Shown: positions 6,607-15,811, counted from the stretch's first letter. The stretch is DNA of 64,000 bases from Flavobacteriales bacterium (GCA_016788295.1 JAEUSY010000038.1:1-64000), one strand, 5' to 3'. The notes: generated by a model from the letters alone, not told the origin. Numbers and translations: made by a program.

Positions 6607-7463
6607 TACGACCTGCCGCCAAGCAGTGGCGAAATGTACTGGTTGAACTGGAGCTTGAGGTATTGCGGCACGTAGAGCGCGGTGCGTGTGGCCTGCCCAA
6701 TGGCGGTGCCCACAGCGCCCAGGCCCAGGTCGTTGCTTACGCGGCGGCCCTCGCTGAGCACGCGTTTCAGGGGAATGGTCATGCTGGCGCCACCGGCCGT
6801 GAAGTTGGCCAGCACCACGGGCAGGTACAGGAACTGCTTGGGATCGTGGAGCCAGGCGGCCAGGGTCCACTTGTGGTCGCCGCTCACGCGCAGCCCGGCA
6901 TCGAAGGGGCGGCCCTGGTAGTAGCTGCGGCGCACGAAGAAGGTGGGGTGGTTCAACACCATCTCCCAGTACTTCAACAGGAAGCCGCTCTGTCGCGCAC
7001 GTTTCACCTTGCGATGACCATTGGGGTAGTGGATCCAGATGTCGCCGTGTACGATGTTGATGGGAGGTCGGTCCTTCACCGCCTCCACCACACGGGCCAC
7101 GGTGTCCGGCTCGTACCAATCGTCGGCATTGATCAGCGCCACCCATTCGCCGGTGGCCAGTGCCACGCCCTTGTTCATGGCGTCGTAAATGCCCTTGTCA
7201 CGCTCGCTCACCCACAGGTCGAGTCGGTCCTCGTATCGACGCACGAGGTCGAGGGTGCCATCCGAACTGCCGCCGTCCACCACGATGTACTCGATGTTGT
7301 CGTAGGTCTGCCCCAGCACGCTCTGGATGGTGCGCTCCAGGGTGGCCGCGCCGTTGTACACCACGGTGATGATGCTGACCAGGGGCCGCTGGGCGGTGCC
7401 CGACCGCTGTTCCCCCCGTTCGCGACGGCCTCCGCGCTGTTGTGTCATGGTGGTATTCGACAT
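6606..7463 (-). CDS. Family 2 glycosyltransferase
   Basis: A GT-A fold glycosyltransferase of 285 residues. The nucleotide-sugar core is PLVSIITVVYNGAATLERTI, YIVVDGGSSDGTLDLV and the DxD-like VALINADDWYEPDTV, followed by GDIWIHYPNG and HPTFFVRRSYY, typical of WcaA/WcaE-type transferases. I chose the ATG at 7463 (MSNTTMTQQ) because a GGGG-type Shine-Dalgarno stretch precedes it and the core begins about 27 residues later. The extension to 7598 is compositionally odd. The gene is coupled to the acetyltransferase at its 3' end and divergent from the sigma factor at 7601. Confidence 0.85.
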   Translation of the reverse strand: MSNTTMTQQRGGRRERGEQRSGTAQRPLVSIITVVYNGAATLERTIQSVLGQTYDNIEYIVVDGGSSDGTLDLVRRYEDRLDLWVSERDKGIYDAMNKGVALATGEWVALINADDWYEPDTVARVVEAVKDRPPINIVHGDIWIHYPNGHRKVKRARQSGFLLKYWEMVLNHPTFFVRRSYYQGRPFDAGLRVSGDHKWTLAAWLHDPKQFLYLPVVLANFTAGGASMTIPLKRVLSEGRRVSNDLGLGAVGTAIGQATRTALYVPQYLKLQFNQYISPLLGGRS

Positions 7464-7600
7464 CTGAAGGCCCCTGATACGCGGAGCGGCCGCGAAAGGA
7501 TCGGGAGGTGCCGACAAAGGAACGAAGCGCCGGCAACGAACGGCTGTAACTTTCCCCTCGGCCAACCGTCCCATGAGCACGGACAACGGTTCCCTCACCG

Positions 7601-8086
7601 ATGACGCCCACCGAATACAACCAAGCCGTGGACCAGCATGCCGATGGCATCTACCGCTTCGCGCTCAAGCATTTGCGCGATGAGGACCTGGCCAAGGACG
7701 TGGTGCAGGAGAGCTTCGCCCGGTTGTGGACGAGGCTGGACCAAGTGGAAGGCGCCAAGGCCAAGAGCTACCTCTTCACCACGGCCCACCACGTGATGGT
7801 GGACGAGGTGCGCAAAGGTGGCCGCAGCACACGGATGGAGGACCACCACGACAACCTGCGCACCACCAGCCAGTCGCAACCCGACCTGAAGGAAGTGCTG
7901 GACGCGGCGTTGGCCACCCTGCCAGCGGTACAGCGGAGCGTGGTGCTGCTGCGCGATCTGGAGGGTTATGCGTACGAGGAGATCGCCGAGCTCACCGGCC
8001 TGAACCTGGCCCAGGTGAAAGTGTACATCTACCGTGGCCGCACGGCATTGAAGGAATACATCGGCCAACTCGACCTGGTGCTATGA
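7601..8086 (+). CDS. ECF-type RNA polymerase sigma factor
   Basis: This 161-residue protein has region 2 (IYRFALKHLRDEDLAKDVVQESFARLW, cited in part) at about residues 16-45 and region 4 (LATLPAVQRSVVLLRDLEG, YEEIAELTGLNLAQVKVYIY) at about 105-150, in the standard sigma-70 family ECF arrangement. It overlaps by ATGA with the following membrane protein, which is the likely cognate anti-sigma factor. The transcripts it controls cannot be deduced from the window. Confidence 0.9.
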   Translation: MTPTEYNQAVDQHADGIYRFALKHLRDEDLAKDVVQESFARLWTRLDQVEGAKAKSYLFTTAHHVMVDEVRKGGRSTRMEDHHDNLRTTSQSQPDLKEVLDAALATLPAVQRSVVLLRDLEGYAYEEIAELTGLNLAQVKVYIYRGRTALKEYIGQLDLVL

Positions 8087-9402
8087 AGCAGCGCATTGAC
8101 CATAGCAACTACGAGGCCTGGCTGCTGGACCGGCTGGAGGGCAACCTGAGCCCCGCGCAAGAAAAGGAGCTGGATGCGTTCCTGGCGGCGAACCCCGGAC
8201 TTGACCCCGGCATGGACGAGCTGCCCACGCTGGGCCAACTCGACGCCAAGCTCACTGCAGCCGACAAGAACGCCCTGAAACGCACCCTGCCACCAACGGG
8301 CATGCCTTCCTTGGAGAACGTGGACGACTTCCTGGTGGCGCGCTTGGAAGGCGACCTGAACGCCGAGCAACTGCACGCACTGCGCCACTTCCTGCTGCAG
8401 CACCCCGATCTGCTGCGCAGCGCACACTTGTACGACCTGGTGAAGCTGGTGCCCGAGACCATGGCCTTTGTCGCCAAGCAGCACCTGGAGCGCCAATTGC
8501 CGCCCGTGGGCAAGCCCGACCGCCATACGCTGGACGACTTCCTGGTGGCCGAACTCGAAGGGGACCTCACCACCGAACAACGCAACGCGTTGGCCGCCTA
8601 TGTGGCCACCCACCCGGAGGCCGGACATGCCCGCGAATTGATGCAACGCACGCGCATCGCCGCCGAGGCCGTGGTGTATGCAGAGAAAGGTTCGCTGAAA
8701 CGCGGTGGTCGCGTGATCGCACTGGGCACGTGGGCGGTGCGGTTCGCTGCAGCTGCTTCGGTAGCCCTGCTGTTGGGCATGGGCATTTGGTACCTGGGCC
8801 GCAGTGAGGCCCCGGAACAACAGTTGGCCACAGTGCCCGAGGCCAGCACCAACACGAGCACGGAAAACCCGAAAGAAGTTCCTGTTGAAGCTGCTTCAAG
8901 CACACCGGAAAGTGCGGCGAACAGTGGCAACCCAGGGTCCGCTGTGCCTGATGTGGAGCAGCGAACGGGAACACCAGCCCCGACAACCGCACCAATGCCA
9001 CGCTTGGGCCGCGAAGAACCGGTGCAACTGGCCGCTGTTCGTGGAACGGTGCCCGGCCTAGGCTCGGAAGTGCGTCCGGCGCCGCGCACGGTGGCTGTGG
9101 AGAACGCCACCTGGCTGCCAGCCGACGAGCCAGTGGCCATGGCAAGCGGTACTTCGGCAACACCTGTGGCCTCCACATTGGGCGGAGCACTGGCCTCCGT
9201 GGTGCGCGAACGCGTGCTGGAACAGCCTGCGGGCAACACCGGACCACTGGGACAGGATGATGCGATCGCTGCCGTGGACCGCGGGTTGAAGGTGCTCGGC
9301 GGCGAACAGGCCGGGCTTTCGGTGGACCGCACCGAGCGCACGCGGACCTTCAACATCCGCCTGGGCCGCAACCTGACAGTAACGGCCAGCACACAGCGCT
9401 GA
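8083..9402 (+). CDS. Predicted membrane-anchored anti-sigma factor with repeated cytoplasmic module
   Basis: The start ATG overlaps the sigma factor stop (ATGA), giving 439 residues. The first 200 residues contain three related segments: LLDRLEGNLSPAQ, FLVARLEGDLNAEQ and FLVAELEGDLTTEQ, the last two preceded by LPP-G-P linkers. They resemble the zinc-less anti-sigma N-terminal helix repeated in tandem. A single transmembrane segment (FAAAASVALLLGMGIWYLG) lies at about 218-238, followed by a low-complexity Ser/Thr/Pro/Ala periplasmic region and a short C-terminal domain (RTRTFNIRLGRNLTVTAS). The role is inferred from position and architecture; no classical ASD zinc motif is seen. Confidence 0.7.
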   Translation: MKQRIDHSNYEAWLLDRLEGNLSPAQEKELDAFLAANPGLDPGMDELPTLGQLDAKLTAADKNALKRTLPPTGMPSLENVDDFLVARLEGDLNAEQLHALRHFLLQHPDLLRSAHLYDLVKLVPETMAFVAKQHLERQLPPVGKPDRHTLDDFLVAELEGDLTTEQRNALAAYVATHPEAGHARELMQRTRIAAEAVVYAEKGSLKRGGRVIALGTWAVRFAAAASVALLLGMGIWYLGRSEAPEQQLATVPEASTNTSTENPKEVPVEAASSTPESAANSGNPGSAVPDVEQRTGTPAPTTAPMPRLGREEPVQLAAVRGTVPGLGSEVRPAPRTVAVENATWLPADEPVAMASGTSATPVASTLGGALASVVRERVLEQPAGNTGPLGQDDAIAAVDRGLKVLGGEQAGLSVDRTERTRTFNIRLGRNLTVTASTQR

Positions 9403-9422
9403 TCGCGCGCCACCACTGCGGC

Positions 9423-9430
9423 TATCTTTG
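9423..9430 (+). promoter_or_regulatory. Promoter -7 box TATCTTTG upstream of leucyl aminopeptidase
   Basis: An exact match to the Bacteroidota TAnnTTTG element, 35 nt before the ATG at 9466. No clear TTG -33 element is seen at the usual spacing. Confidence 0.5.
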
Positions 9431-9465
9431 GCCGGCTGCCCGCAGAAGGCGGCACACTTCGGCCC

Positions 9466-10899
9466 ATGATCACCCTTGCCAAGTCCACCCGCCCCTCCAC
9501 CACGCGCGATACGCTGGTGGTGCTGAACGACCTTTCGCAACTGCGCCACCTCGACCTGGAGCGCAGCGACCGCCAATACCTGAACGAACAGCTCTTGGCC
9601 GACCCCGGACTGGCGGTCTGCGATGTGAGCGGACGACTGGTGCTGGCCCACTTGGTGAAGGAGGGCGATCGCCACCAACAGCTCGAAAAAGCGCGCAGGG
9701 CCGGTGATGCCATGGCCGCCCGCCTGAACGGCGCCAAGCGCACCGAGGCACAGGTGATCAGCCTGCAGGACGATGCCGCACTGACCCTGGCGCTTGCCGA
9801 AGGCGTGGCGTTGGGCAGCTACGCCTTCCGCAAGTACAAGACCGATGAGAACGGCGCACCCACGCTGGCGAAGCTCTCCCTGGTGGCCAAGGAGGTGACC
9901 GCGGCGAACGTGGACGAACTGAGCGATCTGTGCGATGCCGTGTGGACCGCCCGCGACCTGGTGAACGAGCCGGTGAGCTTCCTGAACGCCACACAGCTGG
10001 CCGCCGAGATCAAGACCCTAAGCCGCAACAGCGGGTTCAAGGTGCAGGTGCTGGACAAGGCACAGATCGAAGCGCAGGGCATGGGCGGCCTATTGGCAGT
10101 GAACAAGGGCAGCCTGGATGCGCCCACCTTCAGCATCCTTGAATGGAAGCCGAAGAACGCCGTGAACAAGAAGCCACTGCTGCTGGTGGGCAAAGGCGTG
10201 GTGTACGACACCGGTGGCCTCAGCCTGAAGCCAACGCCCAACAGCATGGACCAGATGAAGTGCGACATGGCCGGTGCTGCCGCCGTGGCCTGCGCCATGG
10301 CCGTGGTGGCCAAGCAGGAACTTCCCGTGCACGTGGTGGCGCTGATCCCCGCCACCGACAACCGACCCGGAGGCAATGCCTATGCCCCCGGCGATGTGGT
10401 GCGCATGCACAGCGGCCTCACCGTGGAAGTACTGAACACCGACGCTGAAGGCCGCATGATCCTGGCCGATGCACTGAGCTACGGCGAACGCTACAAGCCC
10501 GAGCTGGTGATGACCATTGCCACGCTGACCGGGGCTGCCATGCGCGCCATTGGCACCTATGGTACGGCCGTGATGGGCACCGCCCCGGACACCGAGTTCC
10601 ACCGCTTGGAACAGGTGGGTAACCAAGTGTTCGAGCGCACTGCCCGCCTGCCTTTCTGGGACGAATACGACGACGAGATCAAGAGCGATGTTGCCGACAT
10701 CAAGAACCTCGGCAGCGACCTGGCCGGTGCACAAACGGCGGGCAAGTTCCTCGCGCGTTTCACCACGCACCCCTACATCCACCTGGACATTGCCGGACCG
10801 GCCTTCCTTTCCCGCAAGGACAGCTACCGCACCAAGGGTGGCACCGGTGTGGGTGTGCGCCTGTTCTACGAGTTCATCAAGCAGCGCGCAAAACGCTGA
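9466..10899 (+). CDS. Leucyl aminopeptidase family protein (M17)
   Basis: This 477-residue cytosolic peptidase is predicted to release N-terminal amino acids from peptides using two metal ions. The signature NTDAEGRMILADAL is intact. So are the metal/catalytic stretches VGKGVVYDTGGLSLKP and MDQMKCDMAGAAAV, plus a conserved PATDNRPGGNAYAPGDV loop. The N-terminal domain (to about residue 150) is divergent, as usual in M17. It is followed after 20 bp by pdxA on the same strand. Confidence 0.93.
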   Translation: MITLAKSTRPSTTRDTLVVLNDLSQLRHLDLERSDRQYLNEQLLADPGLAVCDVSGRLVLAHLVKEGDRHQQLEKARRAGDAMAARLNGAKRTEAQVISLQDDAALTLALAEGVALGSYAFRKYKTDENGAPTLAKLSLVAKEVTAANVDELSDLCDAVWTARDLVNEPVSFLNATQLAAEIKTLSRNSGFKVQVLDKAQIEAQGMGGLLAVNKGSLDAPTFSILEWKPKNAVNKKPLLLVGKGVVYDTGGLSLKPTPNSMDQMKCDMAGAAAVACAMAVVAKQELPVHVVALIPATDNRPGGNAYAPGDVVRMHSGLTVEVLNTDAEGRMILADALSYGERYKPELVMTIATLTGAAMRAIGTYGTAVMGTAPDTEFHRLEQVGNQVFERTARLPFWDEYDDEIKSDVADIKNLGSDLAGAQTAGKFLARFTTHPYIHLDIAGPAFLSRKDSYRTKGGTGVGVRLFYEFIKQRAKR

Positions 10900-10919
10900 G
10901 CCTTCCGGCCTACGAAAAC

Positions 10920-11993
10920 ATGAGCGAGACCCGCCCCCCCATCCGCGTTGGCATCAGCTGCGGCGACCTGAACGGTATTGGCCTTGAAGTGGTTCTGAAG
11001 TGCTTTGAGGACACCCGCATCCTGCAGGACATCACACCGGTGCTTTACGCCTCGGCGCATACCGTGAGCTTCCATCGCAAGGCCCTGAAGCTGGACGAAG
11101 TGCAGTTCCACCGTGTAGCCGACGCCCGCGAAGCACTGCCGCGCAAACTGAACCTGGTGAACGTGTGGGAGGAGGACATCGCCATTGAACTGGGCAGACC
11201 CTCCGGGCAGCTGGCCTCCTATGCCATCAAGAGCCTCGAGGCCGCAGCACAGGACCTGGCCAGTGGCAAGGTGGACGTGCTGGTAACGGCGCCCATCGAC
11301 AAGCACAGCATGCAGCAGGCCGGGTTCGCTTTCCCGGGCCACACGGAATTCCTGCAACACATGGCCGGCAGCGACAGCGATGTGCTGATGGTGCTGGTGG
11401 GCGAAGGCCTGCGCGTGGGCACGGTGACCGGTCACATTCCCCTGAAGGATGTGGCCGCTGCGATCACCACCGAACGCATCCTGGCCAAAGCGCGCCTGCT
11501 GCACCAGAGCCTGCTGCGCGACATCGGCATCATGGACCCCCGCATCGCCATTCTGGGATTGAACCCCCACGCCGGTGATGGCGGCACGCTGGGCAGCGAG
11601 GACAAGGAGCGTATTGCCCCGGCCGTGCGCAAGCTGAACGATGAAGGCATCAAGGCCATGGGCCCCTACCCGGCCGATGGCTTTTTTGGCAGCGGAGGCT
11701 ACAAACACTTCGATGGTGTGCTGGCCATGTACCACGACCAAGGTCTGGCACCGTTCAAGGCATTGAGCTTCGGCAATGGAGTGAACGTCACCGCCGGCCT
11801 GCCGATCGTGCGCACCAGTCCGGACCATGGCACCGGGCTGGACATTGCAGGGCAGGGCGTGGCCGACGAGGGCAGCTTCCGCGCGGCCGTGTGGATGGCC
11901 TGCGACATCAAGCGGAACAGGGAACACTACCGCGAGATCACCGCGAACCCTTTGCAGCCGCAGAAGCGCGAGAAAGAGCGTAAAGAAGGCTAA
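10920..11993 (+). CDS. pdxA: 4-hydroxythreonine-4-phosphate dehydrogenase
   Basis: PdxA oxidises 4-phosphohydroxy-L-threonine in the DXP-dependent route to pyridoxal phosphate. The 357-residue protein shows the start motif VGISCGDLNGIGLEV and the three metal-binding His regions: GFAFPGHTEFLQ, LGLNPHAGDGGTLG and AMYHDQGLAPFK. LPIVRTSPDHGTGLDIAG near the C-terminus is diagnostic. Length and motifs are normal. It is convergent with gatA, whose stop lies only 9 bp away. Confidence 0.95.
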   Translation: MSETRPPIRVGISCGDLNGIGLEVVLKCFEDTRILQDITPVLYASAHTVSFHRKALKLDEVQFHRVADAREALPRKLNLVNVWEEDIAIELGRPSGQLASYAIKSLEAAAQDLASGKVDVLVTAPIDKHSMQQAGFAFPGHTEFLQHMAGSDSDVLMVLVGEGLRVGTVTGHIPLKDVAAAITTERILAKARLLHQSLLRDIGIMDPRIAILGLNPHAGDGGTLGSEDKERIAPAVRKLNDEGIKAMGPYPADGFFGSGGYKHFDGVLAMYHDQGLAPFKALSFGNGVNVTAGLPIVRTSPDHGTGLDIAGQGVADEGSFRAAVWMACDIKRNREHYREITANPLQPQKREKERKEG

Positions 11994-11997
11994 AAGC

Positions 11998-12012
11998 CCT
12001 GTTCAGAACAGG
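11998..12012. terminator. Short hairpin at pdxA/gatA convergence
   Basis: CCTGTT, CAG, AACAGG forms a 6-bp stem between the pdxA stop and the last codons of gatA. It is weak but well placed for convergent termination. Confidence 0.3.
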
Positions 12013-13406
12013 TGCTTTGCAGCGGCCAGCAACTTCGCCTCGGCGAACGGAGCGGCCATGAGCTGGAGGCCAAAAGGCAAGCCGTTGCTGTGCATGCCCG
12101 TGGGCAAGCTGATGGCCGGATTACCAGCCAGGTTGGCTTGCACCGTGAAGATGTCCTGCAGGTACATGGCCACGGGGTCCGAGACCGCACCGTGCGCAAA
12201 GGCCGTGGTGGGGCAGGTGGGACCGAGCAGGATATCGAACTGAGAACAAGCCTCCAGCGTACGGTCACGCAGGATCCGACGCACGCGTTGCGCTTGGGCG
12301 TAGTAGGCATCGTAATACCCCGCGCTGAGCACGAAGGTGCCGAGCAGGATACGGCGCTTCACTTCGGGGCCGAAGCCTTCGGTGCGGCTCAGGCGATAGG
12401 TCTCCTCCACCCCTTTGGCGGCCTTGCTTCGGTGGCCATAGTGGATGCCATCGAAACGCGCCAGGTTGCTGCTGGCCTCGGCCGTCGCGAGGATGTAGTA
12501 CGTAGGCACCTGGTGGTCGAGCAGGGGCACCTCCACGGGTTCCACCACATGACCATCGGCCTTCAGGCGATCGATGTGGGCCTGCAGATGGGCCACCACC
12601 TCGGGGTCCATACCGGGACGTTCGAGGCCCTCGCGGAAATAACCGATGCGCAACTTGCCGGGATGGGCGAGCGTGATGGGCTCCACCGGTTTGCGACTGG
12701 TGGTGCTGTCACGCTGGTCGCGGCCGGCCATCACGGAGTACAACGTGGCTGCGTCATCCACCGTACGGGTGAAGGGGCCGATCTGGTCGAAACTGCTGGC
12801 GAAGGCAATGAGGCCATGGCGGCTTACGCGGCCGTAGGTGGGCTTCAGGCCGACCGTTCCGGTGAAGGAGGCCGGCTGGCGGATGGAACCACCAGTGTCG
12901 CTACCCAGCGCTGCGTGAACAATGCCCGCTGCAACACTGGCCGCTGCACCGCCGCTGCTGCCACCGGGCACCATGTTGGTGTTCACCGGGTTCAGCACCT
13001 TGCCGAAGGCGCTGTTCTCGTTGCTGCTGCCCATGGCGAACTCGTCGCAATTGGTACGGCCCAGGATCACTGCATCGGCGGCGAGCAGGCGTTCCACCAC
13101 GGTGGCGCTGTACAGGCTGGTGAACCCTTCGAGGATGCGCGATGAGGCGCTGACCTTGTGGTCCTTGTAGCAGATGTTGTCCTTGATGCTGAGCACCACG
13201 CCGGCCAAAGGGCCTGCCTCTCCGGCCTTCACGCGGGCATCCACGCGAGCGGCCTGTTCCAGCGCGCTCTGGTCGAAGAGCTCGAGGAACGCATTGAGGT
13301 GTTTGTTCTGATGGGCTGCGGCCAAAGCGGCCTCCGTGGCAGCCGTAACGCTGGCCCCGCCTTCAACTGCGGAACGGGCCTCGCCAAAGGTCTTGGTAGT
13401 GCTCAC
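12003..13406 (-). CDS. gatA: Asp-tRNA(Asn)/Glu-tRNA(Gln) amidotransferase subunit A
   Basis: GatA is the glutaminase subunit of the GatCAB complex, which converts mischarged Glu-tRNA(Gln) or Asp-tRNA(Asn). The 467-residue protein has the amidase triad: Lys in VVLSIKDNICYKD, cis-Ser in PGGSSGGAAASVA and nucleophile Ser in SDTGGSIRQPASF. GRVSRHGLIAFASSFDQIGP is typical of GatA rather than generic amidases. gatB and gatC are not in this window. It lies 15 bp downstream of tatA on the same strand. Confidence 0.93.
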   Translation of the reverse strand: MSTTKTFGEARSAVEGGASVTAATEAALAAAHQNKHLNAFLELFDQSALEQAARVDARVKAGEAGPLAGVVLSIKDNICYKDHKVSASSRILEGFTSLYSATVVERLLAADAVILGRTNCDEFAMGSSNENSAFGKVLNPVNTNMVPGGSSGGAAASVAAGIVHAALGSDTGGSIRQPASFTGTVGLKPTYGRVSRHGLIAFASSFDQIGPFTRTVDDAATLYSVMAGRDQRDSTTSRKPVEPITLAHPGKLRIGYFREGLERPGMDPEVVAHLQAHIDRLKADGHVVEPVEVPLLDHQVPTYYILATAEASSNLARFDGIHYGHRSKAAKGVEETYRLSRTEGFGPEVKRRILLGTFVLSAGYYDAYYAQAQRVRRILRDRTLEACSQFDILLGPTCPTTAFAHGAVSDPVAMYLQDIFTVQANLAGNPAISLPTGMHSNGLPFGLQLMAAPFAEAKLLAAAKHLF

Positions 13407-13421
13407 GCCTGCGGTCGGGGC

Positions 13422-13616
13422 TTACTTGCCCTCTTCCTTTTTCTCCTCGCCCATGCCGTCCTTGGCGTTCTTGAACTCTTTCATGCCCTGGCCCAGGCCA
13501 CGCATGAGCTCGGGGATCTTCTTGCCCCCGAACAGGAGCAGAAGCACCACCACGATCAGTACGACCTGCCAAGGACCGATAACGCCGAGCAGGATGGACA
13601 ACGGGTTGGAGAACAT
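13422..13616 (-). CDS. tatA: Sec-independent translocase TatA/E
   Basis: A 64-residue protein with one N-terminal transmembrane helix (GPWQVVLIVVVLLLLFGGKK), the FGGKKIPELMRGLGQGMKEF amphipathic helix and a charged Lys/Glu tail. It would form the pore-lining component of twin-arginine export in the inner membrane. I chose the ATG at 13616; a TTG seven codons upstream also opens the frame but overlaps the TACCTTTG promoter box at 13635-13642. Confidence 0.9.
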   Translation of the reverse strand: MFSNPLSILLGVIGPWQVVLIVVVLLLLFGGKKIPELMRGLGQGMKEFKNAKDGMGEEKKEEGK

Positions 13617-13634
13617 GGGGAGTGGATAGGGCGT

Positions 13635-13642
13635 CAAAGGTA
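13635..13642 (-). promoter_or_regulatory. Promoter -7 box TACCTTTG upstream of tatA
   Basis: On the minus strand TACCTTTG matches TAnnTTTG and lies 18 nt before the tatA ATG at 13616, in the short gap after the EnvC-like gene. It suggests that tatA-gatA can be transcribed separately from the operon upstream. Confidence 0.45.
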
Positions 13643-13659
13643 ACCGTTCCGGGCGCGTT

Positions 13660-14913
13660 TCAGCGGAAGATCCACAGGGCGGGGTCCACCTTCACAAGGC
13701 CTTCGCTGGTGATCTTCCAGATCTCGATGTGCGCCACCGAGCCATTGTCGTCGGTGAGCACGGTGCCCACCACCTGTTTGGTGTCCACCTTCTGGCCTTT
13801 GGCCACGGTCACATCGCGCAGGTTGCTGTACACCGTACGGTAGGCGCCATGGCTGACGATGACCGCCTTTCCGGCACCGGGGATCACGATCACGCTGCTC
13901 ACCTCTCCCCGGAACACGGCCCTCACGTTTGACCCCTTCTCGGTGGTGATGTCGATGCCGTTGTTGTCGATCTTGATACCGGGCAACACCGGATGAGGTT
14001 GTGGTCCGAAGCGGCTGGTGATCACGCCCTTTTCCACCGGCCACGGCAACTTCCCCTTGTTCTTCTCGAAATCGGTGTTGAGCTCCTTGGCCTCGGGGGT
14101 GAGGGTGATATCCAACTTGGCAGGGCTGGAGGTCGTTCCGGCCGTACTGCCCTTGGGTTTCGGTTTGGGGTCCTTCGTTATGCTCTCCTCAATGGCTTTC
14201 TTGATGGCCGCGTCCAGATCATTGCGCTGCTTTTGCTGCTTGCGCTGGGTCTCTTTCAAACGGCCCTCTTCCTTACGCAGCGTGGCCAAAGCACTTTGTT
14301 GTCCGTTGCGGTCAGCGGCCAGTTTCTGTTTCTCGGCCTGTTCCATGGACACTATGCGGTTCTTCTCTTCGCGCTGTTCCTTCAATCCGGCCAAACGGGC
14401 CTCAATGGCGGCCTGTGTCTCGGCGATCAGTGCCGCCTGGCGCACCCGCTGCTGGCCGATCTGGCTCAGGTACCGACCGCGCTTGAAGGCCTGTTGGAAA
14501 CTGCTCGCCGCGAAGAGGTAGCTCATACGGTCGTAGGCGCTGCGATTACGGTAGGCGAACTGCACCATGCGTGCGTACTCCTCTTTCAGGGTCACGAGGT
14601 CCTTGCGCAACGACTCCACCAGTTCCTGGTCCTCATTGATCCGCTCATCCACGCGGCGCAGTTCCCCGTTCATGGTGCGGATCAGCTGCTCGCGGGCCTG
14701 GATCTGGCTTTCCAGCAACTGCAACTGTTGCTGGGTCACTTTCTGCTCTTTGCGCGCCTGTTCAATGAGGGCAGTGGTGGTGCGGATCTGCTTATCCAAG
14801 GCCTCGCGCTTCTTCTCCAGTTCCTTGCGGCTTTGCGCGCTGGCCGCCATGGGTGCCACAGCGATCAACAGCAGACACAGCAATGCAATGAGCACGTTGT
14901 GTGCCGCTCGCAT
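13660..14913 (-). CDS. EnvC-like murein hydrolase activator / M23 (LytM) domain protein
   Basis: A secreted protein of about 417 residues. The signal peptide ALLCLLLIAVAPMAASA is followed by a long coiled coil (about residues 27-240: LEKKREALDKQIR, LLESQIQAREQLIR, RMVQFAYRNRSAYDR, MSYLFAASSFQQAFKR) and a C-terminal LytM domain (ITSRFGPQPHPVLPGI, GIDITTEKGSNVRAVF, VSHGAYRTVYSNL, VAHIEIWK). The last zinc motif HxH reads HIE, as in EnvC-type proteins that activate amidases rather than cut peptidoglycan themselves. The ATG at 14913 is preferred because it begins the signal peptide. Confidence 0.88.
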   Translation of the reverse strand: MRAAHNVLIALLCLLLIAVAPMAASAQSRKELEKKREALDKQIRTTTALIEQARKEQKVTQQQLQLLESQIQAREQLIRTMNGELRRVDERINEDQELVESLRKDLVTLKEEYARMVQFAYRNRSAYDRMSYLFAASSFQQAFKRGRYLSQIGQQRVRQAALIAETQAAIEARLAGLKEQREEKNRIVSMEQAEKQKLAADRNGQQSALATLRKEEGRLKETQRKQQKQRNDLDAAIKKAIEESITKDPKPKPKGSTAGTTSSPAKLDITLTPEAKELNTDFEKNKGKLPWPVEKGVITSRFGPQPHPVLPGIKIDNNGIDITTEKGSNVRAVFRGEVSSVIVIPGAGKAVIVSHGAYRTVYSNLRDVTVAKGQKVDTKQVVGTVLTDDNGSVAHIEIWKITSEGLVKVDPALWIFR

Positions 14914-14920
14914 CCAAGGC

Positions 14921-15811
14921 TCAGGGCATGGGCACATACTTCTCGGGGATCTTGAAGTTCAACTGTAGCGGCCCTTCGGTGGTGATGCGTGAGAGCTCCA
15001 AGCTGCCTGTGGCCATGCGGCCGGGTTCGCTCAGGGTGATGCGGATGATCGTGGGCAGATACAGGCTCTCGGTACCGCTCCGTTGTTCATAACGCACATC
15101 GGCCACCTGGTCGCGTACGAGGTCGGTGATCTGCACGCGCACCACGCGGAAACTGTCCGGCTCCAACCAATACCGGTAGATGATCGCTTCTTTCTCTTCG
15201 GCACGCCGCAGGGTGCGCTCCAGTCGGCGTTCACCCATATCACGATCGCGCGCCAAGGTATCACCGGGGCTGATGTCCTCCGCCGCCCGCACGAAGCGCC
15301 GCTTCTCTCGGCTAGTGAGCACATAGTGACCATCCTCACGGTCGGAACGGTACTTCTCCTCGGGATCCAGGCCGATGGGTCTTCCGAGCAACGCCTGCTG
15401 GAAGAGCGAAAGGCTGGGCTGAAGGCCGAAACGTTTCCTGGCAGCCGCTGTATCGCCCACGAAGTACTGGTCATTCAGTTTGTCCAGCATCTTCACGCTG
15501 TCCACGGTAAGCAGGATGCGGGCCACTTCGATACCCAACGCAGGCACCACGCTTACCCAAACCGCGCTGTCCTGCACACTGCGCACCTGCGCCTTGAAGC
15601 TCTTGGAATCATCGGGCAACTTCACCTCCACTGCGGCCTTGGCCGAATAGTAGTGCACGGGCCCGGGGTCGCTGGCGATCAAGCGCTCCAACAACTTATC
15701 CGCCGAACGGGCAGGCAGGTCGCGGTTGGTGAGCACCAAGGGTCGGCCGCTCTTGCACGCCGCTGCCAGCAACGTGAGGCCAAGGAGCATACCCTTGAAC
15801 GCCCTCCTCAT
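14921..15811 (-). CDS. DUF4292-family lipoprotein
   Basis: A 296-residue predicted lipoprotein. From the ATG at 15811 (MRRAFKGMLLGLTLLAAAC) a lipobox LAAAC is present at residues 15-19. The mature part (SAKAAVEVKLPDDSKSFKAQ, VWVSVVPALGIEVARI, DSVKMLDKLNDQYFVGD) matches the Bacteroidota DUF4292 family, whose beta-rich fold recalls LolA/LolB-like lipoprotein carriers. Its start overlaps the TPR gene stop (ATGA), which implies co-translation. It sits just upstream of the EnvC-like gene, an arrangement familiar in Bacteroidota. A cell-envelope role is inferred. Confidence 0.85.
   Translation of the reverse strand: MRRAFKGMLLGLTLLAAACKSGRPLVLTNRDLPARSADKLLERLIASDPGPVHYYSAKAAVEVKLPDDSKSFKAQVRSVQDSAVWVSVVPALGIEVARILLTVDSVKMLDKLNDQYFVGDTAAARKRFGLQPSLSLFQQALLGRPIGLDPEEKYRSDREDGHYVLTSREKRRFVRAAEDISPGDTLARDRDMGERRLERTLRRAEEKEAIIYRYWLEPDSFRVVRVQITDLVRDQVADVRYEQRSGTESLYLPTIIRITLSEPGRMATGSLELSRITTEGPLQLNFKIPEKYVPMP

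Noticed and set aside
6607-7146. Upstream extension of the hexapeptide acetyltransferase
   Set aside because: It overlaps the glycosyltransferase in another frame; the TAATG junction at 6604-6608 gives a natural start.
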